64,000 nucleotides of DNA from an uncultured Rickettsiales bacterium. GTDB lineage: Bacteria > Pseudomonadota > Alphaproteobacteria > Rickettsiales > UBA1997. Shown here one piece after another: positions 10,732-20,500 of the stretch (positions are counted from its first letter, which is position 1; each line of letters opens with the position of its first letter). The translations under genes and the position numbers were made by a program. The notes beneath the pieces are model-generated. The model was not told the origin of the DNA. It did no database searches and saw nothing but the letters and a program-made list of their open reading frames with translations. The stretch is from NCBI GenBank assembly GCA_934747265.1, contig CAKVGI010000001.1, positions 1 to 64,000 of the forward strand, given 5' to 3'.

Positions 10732-11070
10732 TGTCTAAACTTGTAATTAAATTTATATTATTTGATTCTTATATTTAAAATTATTATAATATTTTGGACT
10801 ATTTTTTATTTGACCTCATTGATGTATATTTTTTTCTACGATAAATTATTGATATAAATTGTCATGGCTCAAATAATTTCATTTTTTATATATCTCTTGT
10901 TTTTTGATAAATTATGTTATGAATTATTAGATTTTAATATTAATGTATAACAGTTTAAAATATCAAATATTGGATGTTTATATAGAAATTGTAAAAGAAC
11001 TTTTATAATAACTAAAAGAAAGTATGGCAAAGAATTATAAGCACTTGAAAAATATAGGTATAAAAAAACA
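10732..11070. other. gene-free AT-rich spacer
   Basis: No convincing gene, RNA or repeat is visible between the 16S terminator and the hairpin array. Sequence is over 80% A+T with stops in all frames. Confidence 0.6.
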
Positions 11071-11434
11071 AGGGCTGAATGTTGTCAAAGTCCAAGCTTG
11101 CTTGAGACTTTGACAACTTATGCCCGCAGTTTGCCGTAGCAAAGCGGAGGAAAACAGGGCTAAATGTTGGGTTTACAACTTATGCCCGCAGTTTGCCGTA
11201 GCAAAGCGGAGGAAAACAGGGCTAGATGTTGGGTTTACAACTTATGCCCGCAGTTTGCCAAAGGAATAACGAACCCTAGATGTCAGACAATGGAATGCTT
11301 GCATTCCAATTGGATGACTTATGGATGAAGTTTGCCAAAGGAACAACAAGCCCTAAATGTCGGAAAATAAAAAGAAGTTTACTTATTTTTATTTGACGAC
11401 TTATGGGTGAAGTTTGCTGAAAGAAACAGCAAAA
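11071..11434. repeat. array of five structured hairpin modules (possible RNA)
   Basis: Five consecutive units start near 11072, 11157, 11219, 11274 and 11351. Each has a stem opened by GGGCTAAATGT-like and closed by ACTTATGCCC-like sequence, enclosing a variable inner hairpin, and then an AGTTTGC-containing second hairpin. The outer stem changes in step on both sides (GGGC/GCCC, CCC/GG, GCCC/GGGT), as does the next helix (GTTG/CAAC, GTCA/TGAC, GTCG/CGAC). The inner hairpins are unrelated in sequence but each is self-complementary. Compensatory change argues for selected structure in RNA or cruciform DNA. The strand is unknown; the array lies just past the 3' end of the minus-strand phage-like gene. 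Confidence 0.7.
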
Positions 11435-11512
11435 GATATTCAAAAAAAGAAGATTTATTATATGGTACAATACAATTATTCTTTCATTATAAAACATATA
11501 ATGGTGGTTTCT

Positions 11513-13489
11513 TTAAAAATAAGGAGTATGTGGGTAATGATAAGTGAACAGTGTGTTTATTAGTTCAATGTTCTTTTTAAATTGTTCATTAGCATTATCT
11601 TCTATAAATTCATATCCTTTTATTTCATCTTCAAGTTCATTAATTCTTTTATTCAATCCTTCTATTGTCTTATGTGTTTCTTCAAGATTTTTTTCTAAAT
11701 TGGCTATTCTATTATCTTTTTGATATTTTTTTGCCATTCTATTTGCTAATGCACTGTCAATTCTTTGTTGCTTAATAGTTTCCCAACTACTAGTATCCAT
11801 ATCAATATTTTCAACAATATCTTTAACTGTATTTAGTTCATCTTTTGCATATTTTATATTTAATTGTTCTTTAATTCCATATTTTAATTCATTTGCTTCT
11901 TTTTGTTTTTCTTGGTTTTTATATATCTCTTCAATTTTTTTGTCCATTTCAGCTTGTAGCTTACTATCTTTTATATTTTGATTTAAAACCTTTTCAGTAG
12001 CTAAATCAACAATATTTTCCTTTACTGCTTCGTTTTTGTTTTTCCAATCATCATATTTTACACCAAAACCATTTTTTGGCGTAGGTTTCATAATAAAATT
12101 ATCAAAATAACTTCTTACTTTTTCATTAAGTAAAGAATTACCGTCCAGTTTTACTCTTTGTCCTATATCTTTAAAACTACCATAAACAGACCTTAATAAA
12201 GTCTTAAAATTCTCAAATAAACCCTTTAAATCTTCCACAGGGGCTTTTCCTGTCCTTAAATAAGCTTCCCAATTTTCCGCAAAAAATTCCTGCTCTTCAA
12301 TACCATTTCCTATCTTATCCTTATTGAATTCATTATATAGCGTAATATAGTCATTTAAATAATTTTTTGCTATAATACTTTCAGGTGCAATTTTTTTCAA
12401 ACTACTTAAAAAGAAATGCCCCATCTCATGAATAAGTGTTGATGGATTACTTTTTTCAAATAATGTTATTATATTTGTTGTTGTATTATATTGCCCCAAT
12501 GGTTGATTATTAAATTCTTGGTTTAAATTATTGACATTTAAATCTTTATCGTTTATCATTGTAATGGGGTTGCTTGACCGCGGTGATATTGATTTATCGG
12601 CAGTGGCAACCCTTTTTATTTTAACTATTTGATCAGAATCATTATTCTTGACTTTTGTGTTAGGATTTTGTACAATTATTTTGGAACTGCCGTCTTGGAC
12701 GTATGGGCTGGGAGCTTTTAGAGCGTTTTGGTAATTTCCACCTTTATTAGTCGTATCGCCCCCAGTTCTTTTTCTATAAATGGTTTTGCTTTCTAAAATA
12801 TTTTTGTCATTTAAAACTTCTTCCACATAATATGTAATACCTTTTGAAATATTTTTAATATATTTTATAGATGGCAAACCTCTTTTTGTTTTGTTTCCTA
12901 TTTCTATATAATCCGGATTATTTATAACATATGGTATATTTTTTATATCCTTATCGCTTACTGGTATTTGATTATTTTGTTGTTCCGTTTTTAAACCATG
13001 TCTATTTTCTTTATGCTTCAAAAAATCAGTTGTTATTCTATGTTTTGTATTCTCATTAACATTTAATCCATTTTCTTTAAAAACCTTTAATTGCCAATCT
13101 GTAATATTTCCTATATCTTTTCTATTATTTTCTCCATGTTTATAAGAATTTATTACTTCATTTATATTTTTTTCTATCTCTGGATTATTTTGATAAAAAA
13201 TTTTAACTTCATTTTCTTCTGTTGATTTCACATTATTTGTTGCGAAATTTCCAATTATTTCATTGCCACCAACTGCCTTTACAACATTAGGCAATCCGCC
13301 CATTTTTTGTAATACATAACCAATAGTTTTATTATTGTGTATAGCTAAATTTTTTAATATTTGATTTGTTATATTAAGTATATCATCAACTTCTTGTTCT
13401 GTTTTGCCAGCCTCTAAACTCTGCTTTTTAAATTTATTATATTCTTCTTTTCTATAAGATTCCGCCAATTCAATTTGCTTTGTGTTCAA
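11513..13489 (-). CDS. phage-type polyprotein: barnase-like nuclease domain plus HExxH metalloprotease-like region (5'-truncated)
   Basis: A 658-residue protein. Residues about 185-245 (PDYIEIGNKTKRGLPSIKYI ... ESKTIYRKRTG) resemble the phage Barnase-EndoU-ColicinE5/D-RelE-like nuclease domains. Residues about 345-365 contain LIHEMGHFFLSSL, a zinc-protease HExxH with a following His, as in the large polyvalent proteins of phages and integrative elements. Residues about 480-640 are strongly coiled coil. The listed start is a TTG; the frame stays open upstream to about 13651 (encoding ..SIIGTGFKNPTLQGS..) with no good start, so the 5' end is probably lost where repeat A begins. No capsid or tail gene is adjacent. 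Confidence 0.6.
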   Translation of the reverse strand: MNTKQIELAESYRKEEYNKFKKQSLEAGKTEQEVDDILNITNQILKNLAIHNNKTIGYVLQKMGGLPNVVKAVGGNEIIGNFATNNVKSTEENEVKIFYQNNPEIEKNINEVINSYKHGENNRKDIGNITDWQLKVFKENGLNVNENTKHRITTDFLKHKENRHGLKTEQQNNQIPVSDKDIKNIPYVINNPDYIEIGNKTKRGLPSIKYIKNISKGITYYVEEVLNDKNILESKTIYRKRTGGDTTNKGGNYQNALKAPSPYVQDGSSKIIVQNPNTKVKNNDSDQIVKIKRVATADKSISPRSSNPITMINDKDLNVNNLNQEFNNQPLGQYNTTTNIITLFEKSNPSTLIHEMGHFFLSSLKKIAPESIIAKNYLNDYITLYNEFNKDKIGNGIEEQEFFAENWEAYLRTGKAPVEDLKGLFENFKTLLRSVYGSFKDIGQRVKLDGNSLLNEKVRSYFDNFIMKPTPKNGFGVKYDDWKNKNEAVKENIVDLATEKVLNQNIKDSKLQAEMDKKIEEIYKNQEKQKEANELKYGIKEQLNIKYAKDELNTVKDIVENIDMDTSSWETIKQQRIDSALANRMAKKYQKDNRIANLEKNLEETHKTIEGLNKRINELEDEIKGYEFIEDNANEQFKKNIELINTLFTYHYPHTPYF

Positions 13490-13569
13490 CTCTCTATAAA
13501 ATTCATTTATTTGGTCTGTATTGCCATTCTTTAATAAATTATCAATTTCTTTCTGTTTAACACTTCCTT

Positions 13570-14115
13570 GTAGTGTTGGATTTTTAAATCCAGTACCTAT
13601 AATGCTATCAAATTTTAAATTAATAAAAAAATTGCGGTTTATTTTATTATTTTTTTAGTCCCAGGTGTTATGTTTAGAGACCTAACACCACGAAGTTTAG
13701 AGGTTCAATATCACGAAAACCAAACACCACAAAGATTTAATGCTACAAAGTATTGGGTTCGGAAACCTAACGCCACATCTAAGGAGACGCAATGCAACGA
13801 GGCTTGAAGGCTTAACATAATAAAGAGACTTAACATTATATAGCCTAAAAATTCAATACCATGAAGTTCAAAAATTTATGCTACAAAATTTAGAGACTCA
13901 ATAGTCCGAAGAATATTAATTAACAATCCTACCGCCACAAAATAAAAAAGAAACACTAATCAATGCCAATTTTTAGCATAAATCTCATTTTATGTAAAAT
14001 AATTCTAGAAATATGTTTTGCAATTATCACTATTACAACTAGAATGCAAAACGTAATTTTTAATAGTCAACAAATAATTTAAATTATTTTTATGAAAAAA
14101 ATATTCATAAGTTGT
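13570..14115. repeat. repeat family A, copy 1
   Basis: Homologous along its length to 18222-18815. It begins with GGATTT..AAATCCAG..CCTA..ATGCTA, has a middle of degenerate units such as CTAACACCACGAAGTTTAGAGG, and ends with a conserved block containing CTAGAAATATGTTTT and TTTTAATAGTCAACAA. There is no complete gene inside. Its first bases overlap the open frame of the phage-type gene. The remaining 14116-14247 is AT-rich and empty. Confidence 0.75.
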
Positions 14116-14247
14116 GTTTGTTAGATAATATAAATTAAATTAAGTTTGATTAAACTTGCTTAGTTTTTTAATTTATAATGTTTTTATAAAATTAAAATGG
14201 TTTATTTAGATGCAAAAAATTGCATATTTAAGATTGAGGATATAAAT

Positions 14248-15237
14248 TCAATTTGATGAGTTTTTATTAACTTTATCTTTTGCTAGCGGATGAAGAGAAT
14301 TAACTATATTCTTTAATTTATCGTCAACAATATGTGTATAAATTTGAGTTGTAGAAATATCAGAATGCCCTAAAAGTTCCTGCAATATTCTTAAATCGGC
14401 GCCTCTATTAAGTAAATGTGTAGCAAAGGAATGTCTAATAATGTGTGGAGATATTTTATCAATATCAATACCGCAGTTTATAGCTAATTCTTTTAAGTTT
14501 AATGCAAAAATTTGTCTTGTTGTATGATTATCTTTTGTTTTATATTTAATTTTTGTGTCTTTTTTGATTTTTGAAAAGTTTACAAGAGTTGTCCATAACC
14601 ATTCTGAATGTTTGTTTTGCAATAATCTTTCTCTTAAATTAAGATATTTTATTAATATTTCTTTTGTTTTATTATTAATTGGTACAAGTCTTTCTTTGCT
14701 TCCTTTTCCTTTTATTATTAAATAATCGTCTATTGTATATAAACCATCTTTTCTATATTTTTTTTGGATATCACTAATTTTTAGTTCAACTAATTCAGAA
14801 ACTCTCATGCCAGTAGCATATAACAATTCTAACATGCAATAAAATTGAATACCATAATTGCTAGAATCTTCTCTCGCTTTATTTAACAATAGATTAACTT
14901 CTTCTTCTGATAAAAAAACTGGTAATTTTTCTTGCTTTTTTGGAAGTTCTAACAATTCTGCTGGATTGTTTTCTATAACATTTTCAAGTTGCAAAAAAAT
15001 AAAAAATTGCTTTAAAGATGAAATATTTCTTGATAAAGTAGATACAGATGAGCCTTTATTATATAAAAATTCAATGTATTTTTTTAAATCCATAAATACA
15101 ATTTTGTCTACATTATCCTTTTTTATAAAATTAAAAAAATTATGTAAATCATTTTTATATGACATAGCAGTATTGTTTGAATATCCTTTCTCAACAATTA
15201 AATTATTTATAAAATTATCAATATTTTTTTTAATCAT
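14248..15237 (-). CDS. xerD: tyrosine recombinase XerD/XerC
   Basis: A 329-residue site-specific recombinase. Residues 1-90 form the SAM-like core-binding domain (IDNFINNLIVEKGYSNNT). The catalytic domain has the first Arg in LLYATGMRVSEL, the Lys in KGKGSKERLVP, HIIRHSFATHLL (HxxR), LGHSDISTTQIYTH with the second His and the nucleophilic Tyr. Length and motifs fit XerC/XerD rather than phage integrases. Xer proteins resolve chromosome dimers at dif. It is placed between repeat A copy 1 and the pilin gene with no partner; a dif site is not recognisable nearby. Confidence 0.85.
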   Translation of the reverse strand: MIKKNIDNFINNLIVEKGYSNNTAMSYKNDLHNFFNFIKKDNVDKIVFMDLKKYIEFLYNKGSSVSTLSRNISSLKQFFIFLQLENVIENNPAELLELPKKQEKLPVFLSEEEVNLLLNKAREDSSNYGIQFYCMLELLYATGMRVSELVELKISDIQKKYRKDGLYTIDDYLIIKGKGSKERLVPINNKTKEILIKYLNLRERLLQNKHSEWLWTTLVNFSKIKKDTKIKYKTKDNHTTRQIFALNLKELAINCGIDIDKISPHIIRHSFATHLLNRGADLRILQELLGHSDISTTQIYTHIVDDKLKNIVNSLHPLAKDKVNKNSSN

Positions 15238-15359
15238 TTTAATATAGAAATTACAAATTATATATTATAATATATAATAAGATAAAATAATTATTGCAAA
15301 ATAATTTTTTATTTCTTAAAATATAGTTGTTTAAATTATTTTAACAAAAAGGGTGAAAT

Positions 15360-16061
15360 ATGACTGTTAATAATAAAAAAGGTTTTTCTTTAATTGAATT
15401 ATCTATTGTTTTAATTATAATTGGTCTTTTAGTTGCTGGTATTACAGGTGGTTCCAGTTTGATTAAAAGTGCTGAATTAAGAGCTGTAATGTCAGATATT
15501 AGAAATTATCAAACAGCAGTTAACGCTTACTATACATCCAGAGGTGAGTTGCCTGGTACAGATGGTTCTTCTGAAATGGCATTTGGTGATTCTTGCAATG
15601 CTTGGGCAGCTATGGTTAACGAAGGTATAGTTGATACTTATTTGACATCTTTCAGTAAAGATACAACAACAAATAAATATTCTTGTGCAGCTATGACAGC
15701 AGTTGGATCAGCAAATTCAGTTAGTTCAAAAATGAAAGGCGGTTTCTACGCATTAGGATATAATGATGAAATGTTGGCAAACGTTATTTTCTTAGTTGGT
15801 AAGGACCAAACAGCTGATGGAATGAAAGGGGCAACAGCAGGTTCAGATGCTAAATTAGGAACATCAGTTATTTCTAGAAAAGATGCAAAATTCTTAGATG
15901 ATAAGATGGATAATGGAATTTCTGATTCTGGTAAAATCTTTGCATTTACAGGAAGCAATACCGATGCTGCTGATGGTACAGGTTGTGTATATAGCAACTC
16001 TGGTACAATAAGCAAAGAAACACAAAGAGATTGCGGTATTGCAATGTCAATTGGTTTATAA
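15360..16061 (+). CDS. type IV prepilin-like protein with GFSLIELS leader
   Basis: A 233-residue secreted protein with a class III signal: KKGFSLIELSIVLIIIGLLV (residues 6-25). Cleavage would fall between Gly and Phe, leaving Glu at +5, followed by the hydrophobic assembly helix. The C-terminal globular part is Gly/Ser/Asp-rich and has several Cys (for example SCNAW, YSCAAM, TGCVYS, RDCGI) that may form disulphides. An AAGGGTGAAAT ribosome-binding site precedes the ATG. It stands alone, with its own terminator and no pilus assembly genes in the window, so it could be a pilin, pseudopilin or DNA-uptake pilin; comEC is 8 kb away. Confidence 0.85.
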   Translation: MTVNNKKGFSLIELSIVLIIIGLLVAGITGGSSLIKSAELRAVMSDIRNYQTAVNAYYTSRGELPGTDGSSEMAFGDSCNAWAAMVNEGIVDTYLTSFSKDTTTNKYSCAAMTAVGSANSVSSKMKGGFYALGYNDEMLANVIFLVGKDQTADGMKGATAGSDAKLGTSVISRKDAKFLDDKMDNGISDSGKIFAFTGSNTDAADGTGCVYSNSGTISKETQRDCGIAMSIGL

Positions 16062-16085
16062 TATTAAATTATTGTAATGTTATTA

Positions 16086-16122
16086 AAATGAAGTACATAT
16101 GTAATGTGTGCTTCATTTTTGT
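16086..16122 (+). terminator. rho-independent terminator after the prepilin gene
   Basis: AATGAAGTACA and TGTGCTTCATT pair around a short loop, followed by TTTTTGTT, 25 bp after the stop codon. Confidence 0.8.
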
Positions 16123-16499
16123 TAAGATATTTATATTAGATATTTCTTCATTAATTATATTATAATATATCATTTTTATTATCTTCAATTTCTACCAGAT
16201 AAGACTTTTAACTTTTTTAATACTAATTACGCTAGAAAATTTAAGTTTCTCTTTATTGCATTTTATATTCTTTTACTTTGCTAACATTACTTATTTAATC
16301 TTTAAAATTAAACCTTTTTTTCCTTATACTAAGTTTTTGTATTAATAATAAAAGAAAAATCATTTTTTAAAAATCATAAAAATTGATACGAAATATTCCT
16401 TGCTCTATTTTGTAAAGGAAACTAATGAAATTATTCTTCCGTTCCTTTTTATAATTGAAAAGCTGACGCAGTTAATGCTCTATAATCTTTGTCTCCTTT

Positions 16500-17480
16500 T
16501 ATAATGGAAAAGTTGATGTGAATATTCTAAATTTATCTCCTTTTCTAAGGATAGAGTTAGTCGTAGAACATTCCACCTTGCCCACATTCATAAGGGTGGA
16601 GCTAACACAGAACCCCCCCTTACCCCCCTTATCAGGTGGGAAAATGAAGGAGCCTTATCAGGGTGGAATTAGTGTATATCCCTCTTATCAGGTGGATGGA
16701 TTGAGGGGCAGTCCACATTTGTAAGGTGGAACTGATGTGAAATATTTCCCTTTCTGCCCCCCATTTTGTAAAGGAGGAACTGGCTTAGTCAATACTTCAT
16801 CTCCGCCCCCCTTCGTAAGGGGGGAGTCAGTCATAGACTGACAGGGGGTTGAGAACATTTATTTGTTTTACAAAAAACAAATAAATAATTGAAAATTAAA
16901 AATTGAAAATTGGAAATAAATATAAAGTTAAAGAGCTTGTATTTTAAATTTAAAACTAAAATTAAGAATTATAATAATAATTAAAATTTGGATTAAAGAT
17001 TAAAAAATATAAAGTTAAGAATTTAGAATTAAAAATGTCAAATTAAATATCTCAAATTTAAAATATTAATTAATAATTAAGAATAATGACAATATACTAT
17101 ATATCAGACAATAACTATTATATAAAAATATAATTAATTAATAATTTTATAAGAATTATAAAATAATAAAATAATATATTAATATAAAAAACATAGCTTA
17201 AATATAATCAAAGTATTCTAAACCCCCCTTACCCCCCTTATCAGGGGGGAATGAGAGGAACTTATCAGGGGGGTGAGGAGAGACCTTATCAGAGGAATGG
17301 AATGAAGGGGCCTTATCAGGTGGGTAAGAGAACCTTATCATGGGGATGAGAGGGCCTTATCAGGTGGGATGGGGTATATACTTATCATGGGAGATAGAGG
17401 GTATTCCTTATCAGGGAAAAATAGAAGAGTATATCTTAGCAGTGAGGGGGTGGAGTGTACACTTATCATAGGGAATGTTA
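16500..17480 (+). repeat. repeat family B, copy 1 (longest)
   Basis: Left arm (about 16500-16850): modules such as CCCCCCTTACCCCCCTTATC, CCCTTTCTGCCCCCC, and GGGGGGAGTCAGTCATAGACTGAC. Core (about 16850-17215): AT-rich, including TTTATTTGTTTTACAAAAAACAAATAAA, GAATTATAATAATAATT, and TTTATAAGAATTATAAAATAA near the right end. Right arm (17221-17475): about ten CTTATCAGGGGGG-like units spaced 22-28 bp. The small reading frames here are repeat translations. The rest of 16123-16499 and 17481-17696 holds no recognisable feature. Confidence 0.85.
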
Positions 17481-17696
17481 TATATGGCCTAAAATCAAAG
17501 AGTGGATTTAGCAAAAAAAATAATAAAATATCTACAACTTATATATTTATTAGTATTTTCTGTAATTCCATCCTCAAATACTAAAATGTATTTGGGACTA
17601 ATTCCATAATATTTAATTAAAAATAAGTAAACAAAAGACAAGATATTAGTTCTAAATGAATTAAATAATTTTGATATAAGTGATTGCTAAAACAAA

Positions 17697-17733
17697 ATAA
17701 AAAACTAAGCTAGTGTAAAACCAGCTTAGTTGT
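17697..17733 (-). terminator. rho-independent terminator after rpsP
   Basis: ACTAAGCT and AGCTTAGT form the stem. Read on the minus strand it is followed by a T-rich run (TTTTTTATTTTG), 8 bp after the rpsP stop. Confidence 0.8.
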
Positions 17734-17740
17734 GTAAATA

Positions 17741-18094
17741 TTAAGCATTTTCAGTTGTTGTTTCTGCTTGCGCATTTTCAACTTTTGATTCTTCCTTTTT
17801 TGCTTTTTCTTTTGGAACAAATACTGGTTTATATTTTTCGGCGCCTTTTACACCAGCTTTAATTAAAAGCAAAGCAGCTCTATCTGTTGGTAATGCACCA
17901 ACGCTTAACCAATATTCTGCTCTATCTTTTTTGATAACTAATTTTTCAGAATTATCATCGTTTAATAATGGATTATATGTTCCGATTTTTTCTAAAAATT
18001 TACTATCTCTTCTATTTCTAGAATCAGTAGCTACAATATGATAAAAAGGAACTTTATTCCTTCCAAATCTTGCCAATCTAATCTTTACAGCCAT
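17741..18094 (-). CDS. rpsP: 30S ribosomal protein S16
   Basis: A 117-residue protein. The start MAVKIRLARFGRNKVPFYHI and the downstream IGTYNPLL, LSVGALPTDRA segments are diagnostic of S16, an assembly protein of the small subunit body. The family core is about 80 residues; the rest is a Lys/Glu/Ala-rich tail (from about residue 95), as in many alphaproteobacteria. It is alone here, without the usual rimM-trmD-rplS partners, so the operon has been broken up. Confidence 0.95.
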   Translation of the reverse strand: MAVKIRLARFGRNKVPFYHIVATDSRNRRDSKFLEKIGTYNPLLNDDNSEKLVIKKDRAEYWLSVGALPTDRAALLLIKAGVKGAEKYKPVFVPKEKAKKEESKVENAQAETTTENA

Positions 18095-18221
18095 TTTCTA
18101 AAAAAATTATTAATAAATATTCAATTAATATGAGGGTATATTATGAGAATATCGCTTATCATAATATAATAAATATTTTATTTTTCAAGCATTTAATTGC
18201 TATATTGATAATTCTTCGTGC

Positions 18222-18815
18222 TCCTTATAGTGTCAGATTTCCAAATCCAGCACCTAATGCTACCAAATTTTAAACTATAAAAAATATTGTGATTTATTTT
18301 ATTACTTTTATTTCTGTTAGTCTTAGGTGTTGGGTTCAGAGGCCCAACATCACACCTAAGGAGACCTAACACCACACCATCAAAGGAGACTCAACACCAC
18401 ACCTAAGGAAATCCAACACCAAAAAAGATTCAGAGCCCTAACACAATGAAGCTTAAAGGTCTAACACCACGAAGCTTGAAGGTTTAAAAACACGAATATT
18501 GAAGGTCTAATACCACAAAATTCAAATACCAAACACAAAACTCACCAATATACAATATTACACATAAGACTATAAATCTTGGAAATAAAATATTGTAAAT
18601 AATATTAATTAACAATCCCATTATCACAAAATAAAAAAGGAACACTTATCAGTACTCCTTTTTTAGCTTAAGTCTCATTTTTTGTATAAAACAACTCTAG
18701 AAATATGTTTTAACAATTACCACTACCGCAACTAGAATATAAAACACAAATTTTTAATAGTCAACAATTAATTTAAATTATTTTTATGTATTTTTATGAA
18801 AAAAATATTTATAGG
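18222..18815. repeat. repeat family A, copy 2
   Basis: Matches 13570-14115 in the same orientation. Internal units include CACCTAAGGAGACCTAACACC, repeated with variation about eight times. The conserved end block has CTAGAAATATGTTTTAACAATTACCACTACCGCAACTAGAAT, a shape with inverted CTAG-type ends. No gene is contained. 18095-18221 is the rpsP upstream region, including a short inverted repeat around GAGAATATCGC/TTATCATAATA. Confidence 0.75.
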
Positions 18816-19195
18816 TTGTGGGTAGAGTTGGGTGGTTAATTGTATAATAATAAAATTATAATAAAATTATTTTGGAAAATTATGATAATTTTTGTTTTAT
18901 TTTAATGTTTTATTAATTTTAAATTGATTTGTGAATTGATAACTATTTCTATTATCTAAAAAGTGTGTGGAGGTTTTGTTAATTTTAAATTGATTAGTGA
19001 ATTGATATGTGATTAAAAACTAAATTATATCATGTATTAAAAGTATAGGTTTGTCTTTTGTTTTTATTAATAGATAAAGTAAATATTATTATAGTAAAAT
19101 TAAAAGATTTGATAGATAAAAATGGAAAATTACTTTATTTTTAAATATTGAGAAATTCTACTATTTTTTAGTTTTTAATATAATATTTATTAGCT
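18816..19195. other. gene-free AT-rich spacer
   Basis: Contains a short direct duplication (TTTTATTAATTTTAAATTGATT and TTTGTTAATTTTAAATTGATT near 18910 and 18975, each followed by GTGAATTGATA). Otherwise nothing is recognisable. Confidence 0.5.
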
Positions 19196-20170
19196 TTAAA
19201 GAGCCGTTTGTATAACCTGTACTCTATTTCCTTTTGTTCTTCCAAGAATAAAGTCAACAGCAAAGAATATACCAAAGCTGTCATCGTAGCCGTTTGCTCT
19301 CATTTCATGTGGTGTTAATAAATCAATTGTTAGTTCACCTTCCCAGTAAGCAAGTGCATTAGGTGCTAAAGCTAGACAATTTCTTTTTTGTGTTGCTTCT
19401 GTTAACATTGGTGTATTAACACTAATATCTGGATCAGTACTATCATTACCAGCAACTTCAAGTACTTGGAAACCATAGAACATATTTCTTGTAGCGCCAC
19501 TCTTAAAATCATCAGCTAAAAATTGAGATGTTTGACCTAAATCTAAACTTTGGTCTTTAATGATCTCGCTCATTTCAGCTTGTGATACAATCACATCACC
19601 ACCTAAATCATATAAACTTGCATCAACAACTTCATTTGCTACAAATTTATTTCTAATGTTAATAAATGTATTTTTGTCAAAAGTTCCAGATGTTAAATCT
19701 GTTGTGATTACACCATCATTTGAAGAACTTACGGCAGATACTGTTCCATCAGCTTGAATAATTTGCGCATCAGCAATAACAGCATCACTAATGGCTTTAT
19801 TTCTTCTTTTAAGAAATTTATTTTGAATTGTTCTTAAAATATCTTCTTTTGGAGAACTTAAAGTATTTTTAACTTCTTGCTCTGTATCAACAAGAACAGG
19901 ATAGTTAACTCTTATTCTACTGAATTGTCTACCACCTCTATCAAAAGCTTGCCATTGAAATTGTCTGTTTCTTTCATTTAAATTAACATCATTCATAGTA
20001 CCTTGATTATTATCATAGTCCCTAAAAATATATTTCTCCCCACCAGTATAATCAGTAATTCTTTTTATACTTCTTAATTTATTTAGAATATCAGGAGTAT
20101 TGTTTCTAATTGCTGTATATTGAATACTCCACTCATTCACCCAATCAGCTTTATTAACTGTAAAAGTCAT
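19196..20170 (-). CDS. phage major-capsid-like protein (orphan)
   Basis: A 324-residue protein, start MTFTVNKADWVNEWSIQYTA with AAGGAAAATAAAATG upstream. The architecture resembles tail-less/podovirus-type phage capsid proteins: an N-terminal arm, a segment with QFQWQAFDRGGRQFSRIRV, a long helix ILRTIQNKFLKRRNKAISDA, then DGVITTDLTSGTFDKNTFIN and a beta-rich domain (ALAYWEGELTIDLLTPHEM). I assign it by overall pattern rather than a single motif. There is no portal, terminase or protease beside it. The intact frame suggests either recent decay around it or retention for another role. Confidence 0.6.
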   Translation of the reverse strand: MTFTVNKADWVNEWSIQYTAIRNNTPDILNKLRSIKRITDYTGGEKYIFRDYDNNQGTMNDVNLNERNRQFQWQAFDRGGRQFSRIRVNYPVLVDTEQEVKNTLSSPKEDILRTIQNKFLKRRNKAISDAVIADAQIIQADGTVSAVSSSNDGVITTDLTSGTFDKNTFINIRNKFVANEVVDASLYDLGGDVIVSQAEMSEIIKDQSLDLGQTSQFLADDFKSGATRNMFYGFQVLEVAGNDSTDPDISVNTPMLTEATQKRNCLALAPNALAYWEGELTIDLLTPHEMRANGYDDSFGIFFAVDFILGRTKGNRVQVIQTAL

Positions 20171-20404
20171 TTTATTTTCCTTATATTTAATTATATTATA
20201 TTAATAATAAATAATTTATCTTAAATTGTCTTATAAATATAAGATCTAATAAATAGACTGCCTTATAATATAAGGTTTAATCAAAATTCAAATTAATTAT
20301 AAAATGTCTTGAAATAGTTTTGTATGATATTTTTTAAAAAAATTGGCTTAAAATATTAAGAGCAATAGTTGGGGTTAATAAACCTAATACCTTTTATCAA
20401 TTAT
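20171..20404. other. intergenic region with direct repeats
   Basis: Short near-direct repeats are visible (AATATAAGATCTAATAAATAG and AATATAAGGTTTAATCAAAAT around 20236 and 20267). No gene is seen. Confidence 0.5.
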
Positions 20405-20434
20405 TTGTTTACTTTTAAATTATATAATTATAAT
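20405..20434 (+). promoter_or_regulatory. putative promoter of rpsO-pnp
   Basis: TTGTTT and TATAAT with an 18-bp spacer, about 65 bp before the likely S15 start. The AT-rich background makes it a moderate call. Confidence 0.35.
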
Positions 20435-20500
20435 ATATACATAAGTGCTGCATTTTGAGGTGGCATGATTATTAGGTTATTAACAATAAATACTCAAAAT

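Noticed and set aside
14248..15237. Phage integrase for the prophage fragments
   Set aside because: Length and motifs fit housekeeping XerC/XerD, and no att sites are visible.
17221..17475. CRISPR array
   Set aside because: Repeat core is only about 7-13 bp and degenerate, spacers are short and G/A-rich, and there are no cas genes. It is the arm of repeat family B.
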